From Paraburkholderia lacunae (GTDB lineage: Bacteria; Pseudomonadota; Gammaproteobacteria; Burkholderiales; Burkholderiaceae): a stretch of DNA of 64,000 nucleotides. Numbering within the stretch: position 1 is the stretch's first letter; every line of letters starts with the position of its first letter. A program made the translations under genes and the position numbers. Below, piece by piece: positions 9,348 through 18,753 of the stretch. The stretch spans positions 33,181-97,180 of the forward strand of contig NZ_QHKS01000027.1 of NCBI RefSeq assembly GCF_003353175.1. Direction: 5' to 3'. The notes under the pieces were generated by a model. The model saw only the letters and a program-made list of their open reading frames with translations. It had not been told where the DNA came from and did not search any database.

Positions 9348-10562
9348 TCAGTGCCCGAGTTCTGGGACCTTGCGGTCGTCGCGTGGTGCTGCCGACCGGT
9401 GTTCTTCCGACAGATCGACCAGCGTATCCGGAAGATGTTCGGCAGTAGCGATTTCAGCGATGGCAGCGCGCAATGTATCCAGCCCTTGCCCCGTGCGCGC
9501 GCTCAAAAAGACGCGCGAAATATTACCATACTCGTCCCGCTCGACCGCCTCGCCACGGGCCGCCAACTCCGGCACCGCGTCGATCTTGTTGAACACCAGC
9601 ACCTGGCGGATGGTGTCCGCACCGATTGCGTGCAGCACCTCGTTCACCTGATCGATCTGATCGAGCCGCACGGTGCTCGACGCATCGACCACATGCAGCA
9701 GCAGGTCGGCGTGAATGGTTTCCTCGAGGGTGGCGCGGAAAGCCGCGACCAGCTGGTGAGGCAACTCGCGGATGAAACCGACCGTATCGGACACCACCAC
9801 CTGGCCGGCCTCGTCGCCGAGATAGACGCGCCGCGACGTGGTGTCCAGCGTGGCGAACAGCTGGTCGGCGGCATACGCTTGGGCTTTGGTCAACGCGTTG
9901 AAGAGCGTGGATTTTCCCGCGTTCGTGTAGCCGACCAGCGAGACCGACATGGTCTGGTTGCGCGAGCGCTGGCGGCGCTGCGTACCGTGCTGGCGGCGCA
10001 GCTTTTCGAGCCGCGTCTTGAGCGCCTTGATGCGCTCGCCGATCAAACGGCGGTCGGTTTCGAGCTGCGTTTCGCCGGGACCGCGCAACCCGATACCGCC
10101 CTTCTGCCGTTCAAGGTGGGTCCACGCGCGGATCAGCCGCGTCGACAGATACTGCAATTGCGCGAGCTCCACCTGCAGTTTGCCCTCGTGGCTGCGGGCA
10201 CGTTGCGCAAAAATGTCGAGGATGAGACTGGTGCGATCGACCACGCGGCGGTTAAGCGCCTGCTCCAGATTGCGCTGCTGCGCGGGCGCCAGAGCGTGGT
10301 TGAAAATGACGAGTTCGATGTCGTTCGCCTCACACGCAAGGCGCAGTTCTTCGGCCTTGCCGCTGCCGACGAACATCTTGGCATCGGGGCTGGACCGGCG
10401 TCCGGTGAGGGTGACTAAGGGATTCGCGCCCGCGCTTTGCGCGAGCAGGCTGAGTTCTTCAAGACTGGCTTCGAAATCGATCTTACCGAAGTCGATGCCG
10501 ACAAGCGCTGCATTGATCAAATTGGAGGGTATCAAAATGAGGCGGCCGGGAGTAATCGCCAA
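9348..10562 (-). CDS. hflX: GTPase HflX
   Basis: Ribosome-associated GTPase, known in E. coli to split stalled 70S ribosomes under heat stress. An N-terminal glycine-rich substrate-like domain (about 1-195, with the motif GIGLRGPGETQLETDRRLIG) precedes the G domain: G1 GYTNAGKSTLFN at 211-222, G3 DTVGF at 259-263 and G4 NKID at 325-328. The start is uncertain: the frame opens with TTG at this position, and a second TTG fifteen codons in (before INAALVGIDFGK) is equally likely. Neither has a clear ribosome binding site. Confidence 0.94.
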   Translation of the reverse strand: MAITPGRLILIPSNLINAALVGIDFGKIDFEASLEELSLLAQSAGANPLVTLTGRRSSPDAKMFVGSGKAEELRLACEANDIELVIFNHALAPAQQRNLEQALNRRVVDRTSLILDIFAQRARSHEGKLQVELAQLQYLSTRLIRAWTHLERQKGGIGLRGPGETQLETDRRLIGERIKALKTRLEKLRRQHGTQRRQRSRNQTMSVSLVGYTNAGKSTLFNALTKAQAYAADQLFATLDTTSRRVYLGDEAGQVVVSDTVGFIRELPHQLVAAFRATLEETIHADLLLHVVDASSTVRLDQIDQVNEVLHAIGADTIRQVLVFNKIDAVPELAARGEAVERDEYGNISRVFLSARTGQGLDTLRAAIAEIATAEHLPDTLVDLSEEHRSAAPRDDRKVPELGH

Positions 10563-10592
10563 CGGGCGACGCTACGCCGGCCGCGACGGGGG

Positions 10593-10829
10593 TTAGGACT
10601 GTTCGGAATCCGGGTGGAAATTCACCGGACGGGCAGGCACGACAGTCGAAATGGCGTGCTTGTAGACCATCTGGGTGACCGTATTCCGGAGCAACACGAC
10701 GTACTGGTCGAACGATTCGATGTTCCCTTGAAGCTTGATGCCGTTGACCAAATAGATCGAGACCGGCACGTGCTCTTTACGCAGTGCGTTCAAAAACGGG
10801 TCTTGTAACAATTGCCCTTTGTTGCTCAT
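10593..10829 (-). CDS. hfq: RNA chaperone Hfq
   Basis: Sm-like hexameric protein that pairs small RNAs with mRNAs. The 78-residue product carries Sm1 (DPFLNALRKEHVPVSIYLVN) and Sm2 (the YKHAIST motif), with a very short C-terminal tail (ARPVNFHPDSEQS), typical of beta-proteobacteria. It is followed after 30 bases by hflX. The 143-base gap to der upstream should hold its promoter; a TATAGT on the minus strand at 10904-10909 is a weak -10 candidate. Confidence 0.98.
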   Translation of the reverse strand: MSNKGQLLQDPFLNALRKEHVPVSIYLVNGIKLQGNIESFDQYVVLLRNTVTQMVYKHAISTVVPARPVNFHPDSEQS

Positions 10830-10972
10830 AGCAAACTCCGTATTTTTTTGCAGGTTGACTGAATTGACGACGAAGGAAAAAGAGATCCGCCGTCAACCGC
10901 TACACTATAGCCGATTTTCATTTTTGCGCGAGGGCCCTGGCCACCCGGCCAAACCCAACGCACACGCGGGTT

Positions 10973-12310
10973 TCAGCCTTTGTCCGCGTAAGGGTTCGTG
11001 GATGATCTGAACTCTATGCGCAATGGAGTCCCGGTCAGCGCGAAAGTTTCCCGGAAGCGGTTTTCGAGGTAGCGTTTGTACGTTTCGGTGATCGCGTCGA
11101 GCGCGTTCCCGTGAATCACGATAATCGGCGGATTTTGTCCGCCCTGGTGCGCGTAACGCAGTTTCGGGCGCACCGGACCGCGTCGTCGCGGCTGCTGGAA
11201 TTCCACTGCGTCGATCAGCGCGCGCGTGAGCTTCGGCGTCGGCAGCTTGGCCATGGCCGCCTTGTAGGCGTCGTCGACCGAGCGCATCAGCGGGCCAATT
11301 CCAGTTTTTTCCGCAGCGGAAATGAAGTGGAACTTGGCAAAGTCCAGAAATTTTAGTTTGCGTTGCAAGTCGGCCTTGGTGCGCTCGCGCACATGCGGAT
11401 CCAGACCGTCCCACTTGTTCACGCCCACCACCAGCGCACGGCCCTGCTCCACGACGAAGCCGGCGATGTGCGCGTCCTGTTCCGAAATGTCCTGGCGCGC
11501 GTCGAGCAGCAGGATCACGACGTTCGCGTCCGAGATCGATTGCAGCGTCTTCACTACCGAGAATTTCTCGATCGCTTCGAACACTTTGCCGCGGCGGCGC
11601 AAGCCGGCGGTGTCGATCAGCGTGTAGGGCTTGCCCTGGCGTTCGAAGTCGACATAAATCGAATCGCGCGTGGTGCCCGGCATGTCGAACGCGATCACGC
11701 GCTCTTCACCGACCAGCGCGTTGATCAGCGTCGACTTGCCGACGTTCGGCCGGCCGACGATGGCGATCTTCACACCGCGCGCTTCTTTCTCCTCTTCGCC
11801 TTCTTCCGGCTGACCTGCGTAAGCGACGCAGAGCGCCTCGTTGATCATTTCTGTCACGCCGTCGCCGTGCGCCGCGGAAATCGCCCGCGGGTCGCCGAGA
11901 CCGAGTTCGTAGAAGTCGGCGGCCACCGTGCTGTACTTCATCCCCTCCGCCTTGTTGACGACGAGGAAGATCGGCCGGCCGGTCTTGCGCAGGTAGTCGG
12001 CGATCGTCTTGTCCTGCGGCGCGAGGCCGTTACGGCCATCGACGATGAACACGACGATGTCCGATTCCTCGACCGCCTGGCGGGTTTGACGCGCCATCTC
12101 GTGCAGGATGCCTTCTTTCGCGACCGGCTCGAAGCCGCCGGTATCGACGACCAGATACGGCCGCTCGCCGGTGCGCCCTTCGCCGTAATGGCGATCGCGC
12201 GTGAGACCGGGCAGGTCGGCAACCAGCGCATCACGCGAACGCGTGAGACGGTTGAACAGCGTGGATTTCCCCACATTGGGGCGCCCAACTAGGGCAATAA
12301 CGGGTTTCAT
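10973..12310 (-). CDS. der: Ribosome biogenesis GTPase Der (EngA)
   Basis: Double GTPase needed for 50S subunit maturation. Two G domains are visible, with G1 motifs GRPNVGKSTLFN at 9-20 and GRPNVGKSTLIN at 186-197, linked by an acidic segment (GQPEEGEEEKEARG). A C-terminal KH-like domain follows, ending in EFRSSTNPYADKG. The 445-residue length is standard. It follows bamB after a 394-base gap, the conserved bamB-der order. Confidence 0.98.
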   Translation of the reverse strand: MKPVIALVGRPNVGKSTLFNRLTRSRDALVADLPGLTRDRHYGEGRTGERPYLVVDTGGFEPVAKEGILHEMARQTRQAVEESDIVVFIVDGRNGLAPQDKTIADYLRKTGRPIFLVVNKAEGMKYSTVAADFYELGLGDPRAISAAHGDGVTEMINEALCVAYAGQPEEGEEEKEARGVKIAIVGRPNVGKSTLINALVGEERVIAFDMPGTTRDSIYVDFERQGKPYTLIDTAGLRRRGKVFEAIEKFSVVKTLQSISDANVVILLLDARQDISEQDAHIAGFVVEQGRALVVGVNKWDGLDPHVRERTKADLQRKLKFLDFAKFHFISAAEKTGIGPLMRSVDDAYKAAMAKLPTPKLTRALIDAVEFQQPRRRGPVRPKLRYAHQGGQNPPIIVIHGNALDAITETYKRYLENRFRETFALTGTPLRIEFRSSTNPYADKG

Positions 12311-12704
12311 CAGATGTTGTTCACGGTGAAACGCGGGATCGAAATCGACCGCCCGCGTAGCGACGCCATGCGGCCGCTACACGGCAGCGTTTGACGAAAA
12401 TTATCACGAATTCGCCCAGCCCCGGATGTGCTGTCGATATGCGCACCCGGGCGGACGGGGGTTTGGCTGTATGGGCAGCGCCAATGGGCCGCCAGGTTCA
12501 GTCTTTCTTGCTCGACGGCGCGCATGCCTCAATGCGATTCACTACTATTGCCGTCGAACATGGCGCCGCAAGCAGCCACCTATGGCCGCGCGGGCCGTTT
12601 CTGATCCGACTTGCCGGACCAGCCAGTCCGGCGGAATATTTTTCTCTAAAAACGCGCGCGGCCGGCGAAGCCGGCCCGCACGCTTAACTCCAATGCCCGT
12701 GAGA
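12311..12704. other. Intergenic region between bamB and der
   Basis: This 394-base gap holds no gene that I can support. Next to bamB is a GC-rich hairpin followed by a T-run on the minus strand, listed separately. A second 7-bp hairpin (GCCGGAC/GTCCGGC) lies at 12613-12632. The rest presumably carries the der promoter; no convincing -10/-35 pair was identified. A 98-codon plus-strand frame has no recognisable features. Confidence 0.6.
12648..12683 (-). terminator. Probable terminator after bamB
   Basis: On the minus strand GGCCGGC, a 3-base loop and GCCGGCC form a stem that can be extended by imperfect GC pairs. It is followed by five T (complement of bases 12648-12652). It lies about 30 bases past the bamB stop codon and would separate bamB from der. 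Confidence 0.6.
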
Positions 12705-13850
12705 TTATCGCGGGCGGTAGCCGTACAGATCGCCGTCGTGCGTCTGCACCACCAGCGTCTCGCCGGCGAGAACCGGCGCCGCGGTAATCGCGCTGCCGTC
12801 GGTCTTCACTCGAGCCACGAGCGTACCGTCGTCGCGCGACAGGAAATGCACGTAGCCCTGATAGTCGCCCAGCACCGCGGCGTGGCCCAGCAGGTACGGC
12901 ACGCCGACCTCGCGGTTCTTCAGCTTGTCGTTCTTCCACAGCGGCGCACCGGTGTTGACGTCGAACGCCGACACCACCGACCAGTCGTCGCCCGCCACCA
13001 CGGCGCGATCATCCTGCGCCAGACCACTCGTGCTCGAGAACGCTTTTTCCCATACCGCGCGGCCGGAGTTCGCATCGAAGCAGCCAATCTGGCCCTGGAA
13101 AGTCACGGCGCACGTTTGCGAACCGACCAGCGTGGGCGGACCCGTCACATCATTGATCCGCTCGACTTCAGTCACGCCCTTCGGGTACGACACCGGCGTT
13201 TGCCAGTAATTATCGCCGGTTTGCAGGTTGATCGCAGCGAACGCGCCACCCGGGAAACCGGCCAGCACCGCCGCGTCACCCGCGAACGTCATGCCCGACG
13301 ACACGCGCAGATTCAGCGGCACCGCGCGGTTGCGATAGTTCCACTTCTGCTCTCCGGTTTGCGCATTGAACGCGACGATCTGACCGTCGACCGTGCGCAC
13401 GACCACTAGACCGTTGCCGACCAGCGGCGGCGAAATGATTTCACCGGGCGCCTTCGCCGTCCACAGTTGCTTGCCGTCAGCGCCGAGCACGTAGACGTCG
13501 CCCTTCAGACCGCCGACCGCCGTCAGCGTGCCGTCGCTGCCGACGCCCGCCGAGAGGTCGTCGTGCAGCTTGACGCGCCAGATATCCTTGCCGGTCTGCG
13601 CATCGATCTTCGCGACCGAGCCGTTCGCGCCGGCCGCGTACACCGCATTGCCGACCGCGACCGGCGAGAACAGATAACGCCCGGCTTTGCCCACGCTCGT
13701 CTTCCAGGTCTGCTGCACGTCGAGCAAGGGTTTGAACTCGGTGAGCGGCGTCGGCACGCGGCGCTCGTCTTTCGTGGATGAGCAAGCCGCCATGGTGAGG
13801 ACGGTCATCGCACAGACAACGGGCACAGCGTAACGTTTCAGCAGATTCAT
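12705..13850 (-). CDS. bamB: Outer-membrane assembly lipoprotein BamB
   Basis: Beta-propeller lipoprotein of the BAM complex that inserts outer-membrane proteins. The start at MNLLKRYAVPVVCAMTVL gives a lipoprotein signal with lipobox LTMAAC and acylated Cys23. The rest is PQQ-type propeller repeats, such as VGNAVYAAGANGSVAKIDAQ and GDVYVLGADGKQLWT. The 381-residue length is normal. It lies between yfgM and der, as in most beta- and gamma-proteobacteria. Confidence 0.96.
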   Translation of the reverse strand: MNLLKRYAVPVVCAMTVLTMAACSSTKDERRVPTPLTEFKPLLDVQQTWKTSVGKAGRYLFSPVAVGNAVYAAGANGSVAKIDAQTGKDIWRVKLHDDLSAGVGSDGTLTAVGGLKGDVYVLGADGKQLWTAKAPGEIISPPLVGNGLVVVRTVDGQIVAFNAQTGEQKWNYRNRAVPLNLRVSSGMTFAGDAAVLAGFPGGAFAAINLQTGDNYWQTPVSYPKGVTEVERINDVTGPPTLVGSQTCAVTFQGQIGCFDANSGRAVWEKAFSSTSGLAQDDRAVVAGDDWSVVSAFDVNTGAPLWKNDKLKNREVGVPYLLGHAAVLGDYQGYVHFLSRDDGTLVARVKTDGSAITAAPVLAGETLVVQTHDGDLYGYRPR

Positions 13851-13925
13851 CGGTGGACGAAGCATTCAGGAAATTAATTAAAGGAGACCGGTTGGCCGTT
13901 GCACGCGGCGCGCCGCGTGCAACGA

Positions 13926-14555
13926 TTAGCCGCCCAACGCGTCCAGCTTGAACTGAATCAACTGGCGCGCCGAGCTATCGTTTTTCGACAGCGAGTCGAG
14001 CGCGAGCTTGTAGGCAGCGCGTGCATCGTCACGCTTGCCTTGAGCGGCGAGCAGGTCACCGCGGCCGTTCGCCACAATGCCTTTGAACGCATCGGATTGC
14101 GGTTCGGCGAGTAGCGCGAGACCCTGGTCGTAGGCCTTCTCGTCGAGCAGCAAGGAAGCAAGGCGCAGTTTGGCGATCTGTTTGAATTCGTCGTCTTTCG
14201 CGTGATCGATGGTCCATTGCAACTGGGCCTTCGCGGCAGCTTCGTCGCCCGCGGCGTACAGCGCCTTCGCCGCGCCCAGCGCGGTCATCTGCGCATACGC
14301 GGTGCGGCTGAACTTGTCTTCCATGTCGGTGGCGACGCGCGCGATCTTCGCCTTGTCTCCCGATGCCACGGCTTGCTGCACCTGGTCATACAGCACCGCA
14401 GCTTCCGCCGCCTGACGCCGCTGCCAGAAATTCCAGCCGTTCCAGCCAGCTGCGGCCACCAGCACCACCAGCACGATCCATGTGGTTGCATTGCCCCACT
14501 GCGTCCACCATGCTTTCAGACTTTCAATCGATTCTTGTTCGTCGTGGTAACTCAT
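13926..14555 (-). CDS. YfgM-like tetratricopeptide-repeat protein
   Basis: Inner-membrane protein of 209 residues with the DUF2133/TPR_21 layout: a short cytoplasmic N terminus (MSYHDEQESIESLKAWW), one membrane segment (about 20-42), then periplasmic TPR-like helices containing FSRTAYAQMTALGAAKALYA. In E. coli YfgM works with PpiD at the Sec translocon. The start at MSYHDEQE matches the family; the longer frame upstream is not conserved-looking. It is placed between hisS and bamB in the conserved order. Confidence 0.9.
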   Translation of the reverse strand: MSYHDEQESIESLKAWWTQWGNATTWIVLVVLVAAAGWNGWNFWQRRQAAEAAVLYDQVQQAVASGDKAKIARVATDMEDKFSRTAYAQMTALGAAKALYAAGDEAAAKAQLQWTIDHAKDDEFKQIAKLRLASLLLDEKAYDQGLALLAEPQSDAFKGIVANGRGDLLAAQGKRDDARAAYKLALDSLSKNDSSARQLIQFKLDALGG

Positions 14556-14621
14556 CGCCCGGCGATTTCCTCTTTCTTGATACGTGTGCGTGTCGAGCCA
14601 ATAGGCTCGACGACATCGCAA

Positions 14622-15962
14622 TCAGTCGTCGCCGTCTTCGGCGGTTGCAACCATCGCATTGATTAGAAATTCGGTCAAGTCTTCGGCCGGCACGTTATGT
14701 TGCTCGTTTTTACCGTTGTTAGCATTTGTATCGCGCAGCGGTTTGACGCCGACCGTGCCGTTGGCAATCTCGTCTTCGCCGAGCACTACCGCGAATGCCG
14801 CCCCGCTTGCGTCGGCCCGTTTCATCTGCGATTTGAAGCTGGCGGCCTGACCGTCGCCGCTGCAATGCAGGATCACGTCGAGACCCGTATCGCGCAAACG
14901 CTCGGCGATGATGAAGGCTTGCTCGCGCGCCGCATCGCCCTGATGGACCACGTACACGTCGCAACCTTCGTCGTCCGGCACGAGCTTTTCTTCTTTCAGC
15001 AACTCGAGAATCCGCTCGATGCCCATGGCCCAGCCGCATGCGGCCGTCGGCTTGCCGCCGAGCTGTTCGATCAGCGGATCGTAACGGCCGCCGGCCGCGA
15101 CGGTGCCTTGCGCGCCGAGCTTGTCCGTCACCCATTCGAACACGGTCAGATTGTAATAATCGAGACCGCGCACGAGACGCGGATTGATCGTGAACGGGAT
15201 ATTGTTCGCCTTCAGAATGCGCTGCAGACCCTCGAAGTGCGCGCGCGATTCCTCGCCGAGAAATTCGATCAGTTTCGGTGCGTTCTGCGCGACTTCCTGC
15301 AGCGCCGGATTCTTCGTATCCAGCACGCGCAGCGGATTCGTGTAGAGACGGCGCTTCGCGTCTTCGTCAAGCACGTTCATGTGCTTTTCGAGGTACGCGA
15401 TCAACTCGACGCGATGCGCCGCGCGCTCTTCGGCGAGACCCAGCGAATTGATTTCGAGCTTGATGCCCATCAAGCCGAGGTCGTCCCACAAACGCTGGCA
15501 CATCATGATGATTTCAGCGTCCGCGTCCGGGCCCGCAAAGCCCAATGCCTCCACGCCGACCTGATGGAATTGCCGGTAACGGCCGCGTTGGGGACGCTCG
15601 TGACGGAACATCGGGCCGATGTACCACAGGCGCTTCGGGCCGTCATACAGCATGTTGTGTTCAATCGCCGCGCGCACGACAGCCGCGGTATTTTCCGGGC
15701 GCATCGTCAGATTTTCTCCGTTCAACGCGTCGGTAAAGCTGTACATCTCTTTTTCCACGATATCGGTCACTTCGCCAATACCGCGCTTGAACAACTGCGT
15801 ATGCTCGATGATCGGCGTACGAATGTTCTGGTATCCGTACGAACGCAGCATCGACTTGACGGTCGTTTCAAAAAATTCCCACAGCCCGGCTTCCTGCGGA
15901 AGGATGTCGTTCATGCCCTTCACGCCGGACAGCTTTTCGAGCTTTTTCTTCTGTTCAGTCAT
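14622..15962 (-). CDS. hisS: Histidyl-tRNA synthetase
   Basis: Class II synthetase of 446 residues. Motif 2 (GPMFRHERPQRGRYRQFHQ), the histidine-specific loops LVRGLDYYNLTVFEW and AAGGRYDPLIEQLGG, and motif 3 (GWAMGIERILELL) are all present. The C-terminal anticodon-binding domain begins near DVYVVHQGD. The ispG stop lies 20 bases upstream, so the two are likely co-transcribed, with yfgM following. Confidence 0.98.
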   Translation of the reverse strand: MTEQKKKLEKLSGVKGMNDILPQEAGLWEFFETTVKSMLRSYGYQNIRTPIIEHTQLFKRGIGEVTDIVEKEMYSFTDALNGENLTMRPENTAAVVRAAIEHNMLYDGPKRLWYIGPMFRHERPQRGRYRQFHQVGVEALGFAGPDADAEIIMMCQRLWDDLGLMGIKLEINSLGLAEERAAHRVELIAYLEKHMNVLDEDAKRRLYTNPLRVLDTKNPALQEVAQNAPKLIEFLGEESRAHFEGLQRILKANNIPFTINPRLVRGLDYYNLTVFEWVTDKLGAQGTVAAGGRYDPLIEQLGGKPTAACGWAMGIERILELLKEEKLVPDDEGCDVYVVHQGDAAREQAFIIAERLRDTGLDVILHCSGDGQAASFKSQMKRADASGAAFAVVLGEDEIANGTVGVKPLRDTNANNGKNEQHNVPAEDLTEFLINAMVATAEDGDD

Positions 15963-15982
15963 CTGTCTTGGATTGACGGTGT

Positions 15983-17314
15983 TTAGTTGAGTGCTTCGGC
16001 GCGGTCTGCTTCGGCGCGACCATAGCGGCGCTCGACGTAGTCACTCACGATTTGCTGGAATTCCTGCGCAATATTCTCGCCGCGCAGCGTCTTGACCTTC
16101 TCGCCGTCGATAAACACCGGCGCGGCCGGATTTTCACCTGAACCCGGCAAGCTGATGCCGATGTTCGCCTGCTTCGACTCACCCGGACCGTTGACGATGC
16201 AGCCCATCACCGCGACGTGCATCTTCTCGACGCCCGGATACTGATCGCGCCACACCGGCATCTGCGTGCGCAGATAAGTCTGGATTTGCGAAGCCAGCTC
16301 CTGGAACAGCGTGCTGGTGGTGCGGCCGCAACCCGGACACGCGATCACCATCGGCGTGAACGAACGCAGACCCATGGTCTGCAGGATTTCCTGCCCGACG
16401 ATCACCTCACCGGTGCGCGGCGCGCCCGGTTCCGGCGTCAGCGAGATTCGGATCGTGTCGCCGATGCCTTGCTGCAGCAACACGGACAGCGCCGCCGTCG
16501 ACGCGACAATGCCCTTCGAGCCCATACCCGCTTCGGTCAGCCCCAGATGCAGCGCGAATTCGCAACGGCGCGCCAGTTCGCGATACACCGCGATCAGATC
16601 CTGCACCCCGCTGACCTTGCACGACAGGATGATCTTGTTGCGAGCCAAACCGAGTTCGACAGCGCGTTCCGCGGAGCCAATCGCCGACTGTATCAGCGCT
16701 TCGTACATGACGCTCTGCGCTTCCCACGGCGTGGAACGCGCGGCGTTTTCGTCCATCATTTTCGCGAGCAGGTCCTGATCGAGGCTGCCCCAGTTCACGC
16801 CGATCCGCACCGGCTTGTCGTACTTCACTGCGGCTTCGATCATCTGCGCGAACTGCGTGTCGCGCTTCGCGCCATGGCCGACGTTGCCCGGATTGATCCG
16901 GTACTTCGACAGCGACTCCGCACACGCAGGGTAATCGCGCAGCAGCAGATGGCCGTTGTAGTGAAAATCGCCGACCAGCGGCACCGACACGCCCATGCGG
17001 TCGAGCTGCTCACGCACGGCTGGGACGGCCGCGGCCGCTTCCGGCGTGTTGACCGTGATACGCACCAGCTCCGAGCCGGCCTGCGCCAAGTCCTTGATCT
17101 GGATCGCAGTGCCGATCGCATCCGCGGTATCCGTATTGGTCATCGACTGGACGCGCACCGGCGCATCGCCGCCGATCGTGACGAGCTGGCCGCCCCAACG
17201 GACGTCGACCGCATGCGACTTGCGCCGCGCCGCGTGCCCGCCGAACACCGGTTCGTTTGAAACAATCTTGCTACTGGATTGGGATTGAGCTTCGGATTGC
17301 ATCGAAAAACCCAT
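15983..17314 (-). CDS. ispG: 4-hydroxy-3-methylbut-2-enyl diphosphate synthase (IspG)
   Basis: [4Fe-4S] enzyme of the MEP isoprenoid pathway that converts MEcPP to HMBPP. Cluster ligands are visible in CPGCGRTTST and in MGCIVNGPGE. The N-terminal TIM-barrel part starts with a Ser/Gln-rich extension before RRKSHAVDVRWGGQLV. The 443 residues are longer than E. coli IspG (372) because of an internal insertion, as usual in beta-proteobacteria. The start may instead be the ATG at residue 5 (MQSEAQSQ). It lies between rodZ and hisS. Confidence 0.97.
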   Translation of the reverse strand: MGFSMQSEAQSQSSSKIVSNEPVFGGHAARRKSHAVDVRWGGQLVTIGGDAPVRVQSMTNTDTADAIGTAIQIKDLAQAGSELVRITVNTPEAAAAVPAVREQLDRMGVSVPLVGDFHYNGHLLLRDYPACAESLSKYRINPGNVGHGAKRDTQFAQMIEAAVKYDKPVRIGVNWGSLDQDLLAKMMDENAARSTPWEAQSVMYEALIQSAIGSAERAVELGLARNKIILSCKVSGVQDLIAVYRELARRCEFALHLGLTEAGMGSKGIVASTAALSVLLQQGIGDTIRISLTPEPGAPRTGEVIVGQEILQTMGLRSFTPMVIACPGCGRTTSTLFQELASQIQTYLRTQMPVWRDQYPGVEKMHVAVMGCIVNGPGESKQANIGISLPGSGENPAAPVFIDGEKVKTLRGENIAQEFQQIVSDYVERRYGRAEADRAEALN

Positions 17315-17399
17315 TTACGCCGCATGCGCCACATCAAAGCCGTGGCGCCTGAATTGAAAAAGCGCCGCAGCCGGCTGGCCGCGACGCATACCGTATCTA

Positions 17400-18533
17400 T
17401 CAAGGCAGCGCGAAGCGTGCCACGTTCCCCTTGGCTGCCGAATATTTCGACGGATCGACCGGCTGGCCATCGAGCGTCAGCGACTCGAGACCGGCCTTGT
17501 TGCCGATCGTGATCTTAAACGGGGCCGCGCCTGTCACTTCCTTCGTATCGCCCGCGTGAACGAGGCCGGAGAATACCTCCTTGCCGTCCTTGCCACGCAC
17601 GCTGAACCAGCTGTCTTGGGTCACGCTCAGCGCGACGATCGCCTCGCCTGCGGTTACCGCTTCCACGGCAGATGCGCCGACTGCGGCACCCGCGGCGGGC
17701 GCACTCGCGCCTTGCGCGCCGGCGACCTGAACCTGCGAGCCGGCCTTCGGCGCGGCCGCGGTTGCCGCGGTCGGCGCCGTCACCGGCGGAGCGGAAGCCG
17801 GCGCCGCACCGGTCGGCAGCGGCGCGGGCATCGGTGTAGCCGACCCCGCGTTATCCGCTGCAGCTTGCGTTTCCGGCGCGGAGGCGGCTTCGGACGCAGC
17901 TTCAGCCACCGCCTCGGAGCCCGCCGCCGGCCCTTGTGCCACCGCGCCCGATGCTCCGGTCGCGCTGCCAGCCGCGCCGTTCGCGCTCGCCTTCAAACGC
18001 GCGAGCCACGCCGATGAATCACCGCCATTGGTATGCCACATACCGAGCGCGATCACCGCGACGATGACCGCTGCAACACCCCACAACCACGAACGACTTT
18101 TTTGTCCGCTGCCGCCGAGCGACAACGACACCCGACCGCGCGGCAAGTCCTTGCCCGACGACGCCGGCATCGAAAGATCAGGCGCGGGCACGCCCTTCTC
18201 GCGACGCAGCGCCTGAGTAAACGGCGTGGGATCAGCGCCGAGCATCTTCGCGTAGCTGCGCACCACGCCGAGCGCGAACGTCGTATCCGGCAGCTGGCTG
18301 ATGTCGCCCGACTCGAGCGCACGCAATTTGACCGCGGACACTTTCAGGCGCGCCGATACGTCGTCGATCGTCCAGCCTTTCGATTCGCGCAATTGCGTCA
18401 AGCGCACGCCCACTGCCGCCAACGATTCCAGCCCGGGTTGCCCAACAGGCTGCACCACCGCCCGAGCGACCGGCGCCGGATGGTCTGCGTTCGTGTCTGC
18501 CTCGTGCGGCTGCGGGTGCTGCGGCTCACTCAT
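17400..18533 (-). CDS. rodZ: RodZ-like helix-turn-helix membrane protein (DUF4115)
   Basis: Cell-shape protein of the RodZ type. It has an N-terminal HTH (about 42-105: LTQLRESKGWTIDDVSARLK), one membrane segment at about 149-166 (SWLWGVAAVIVAVIALGM), a long periplasmic linker of Ala/Pro/Ser-rich low complexity (about 190-290), and a C-terminal DUF4115 domain with TQDSWFSVRGKDGKEVFSG. The start MSEPQHPQPHEAD was chosen because the upstream extension is unlike the family. RodZ links MreB to the membrane. The usual neighbour pilW/pilF between rlmN and rodZ is missing. Confidence 0.88.
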   Translation of the reverse strand: MSEPQHPQPHEADTNADHPAPVARAVVQPVGQPGLESLAAVGVRLTQLRESKGWTIDDVSARLKVSAVKLRALESGDISQLPDTTFALGVVRSYAKMLGADPTPFTQALRREKGVPAPDLSMPASSGKDLPRGRVSLSLGGSGQKSRSWLWGVAAVIVAVIALGMWHTNGGDSSAWLARLKASANGAAGSATGASGAVAQGPAAGSEAVAEAASEAASAPETQAAADNAGSATPMPAPLPTGAAPASAPPVTAPTAATAAAPKAGSQVQVAGAQGASAPAAGAAVGASAVEAVTAGEAIVALSVTQDSWFSVRGKDGKEVFSGLVHAGDTKEVTGAAPFKITIGNKAGLESLTLDGQPVDPSKYSAAKGNVARFALP

Positions 18534-18753
18534 CCCAAATCCTTTCGCGTCGATTCTTTTTTCACTTGTGCAACCGGGCTGGGCGAACTGCCCCAAGTCC
18601 GAATCGCAGACCGTTTATAACAAAATGTGCGGCCTTGTGCGCCGCTTCCGATCGCTTCTGCAAACTTTCTTTTCAATCGCCAGCGGCGCAGAGGGCTTTT
18701 GCATGTTCGCGGAACTTTCCGCCGAACAACTGGACCCTGCACGCCTCGTGCGA

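Noticed and set aside
12391..12687. 98-codon plus-strand frame between der and bamB
   Set aside because: No ribosome binding site, no recognised domain, and it runs into the terminator of bamB; likely chance.
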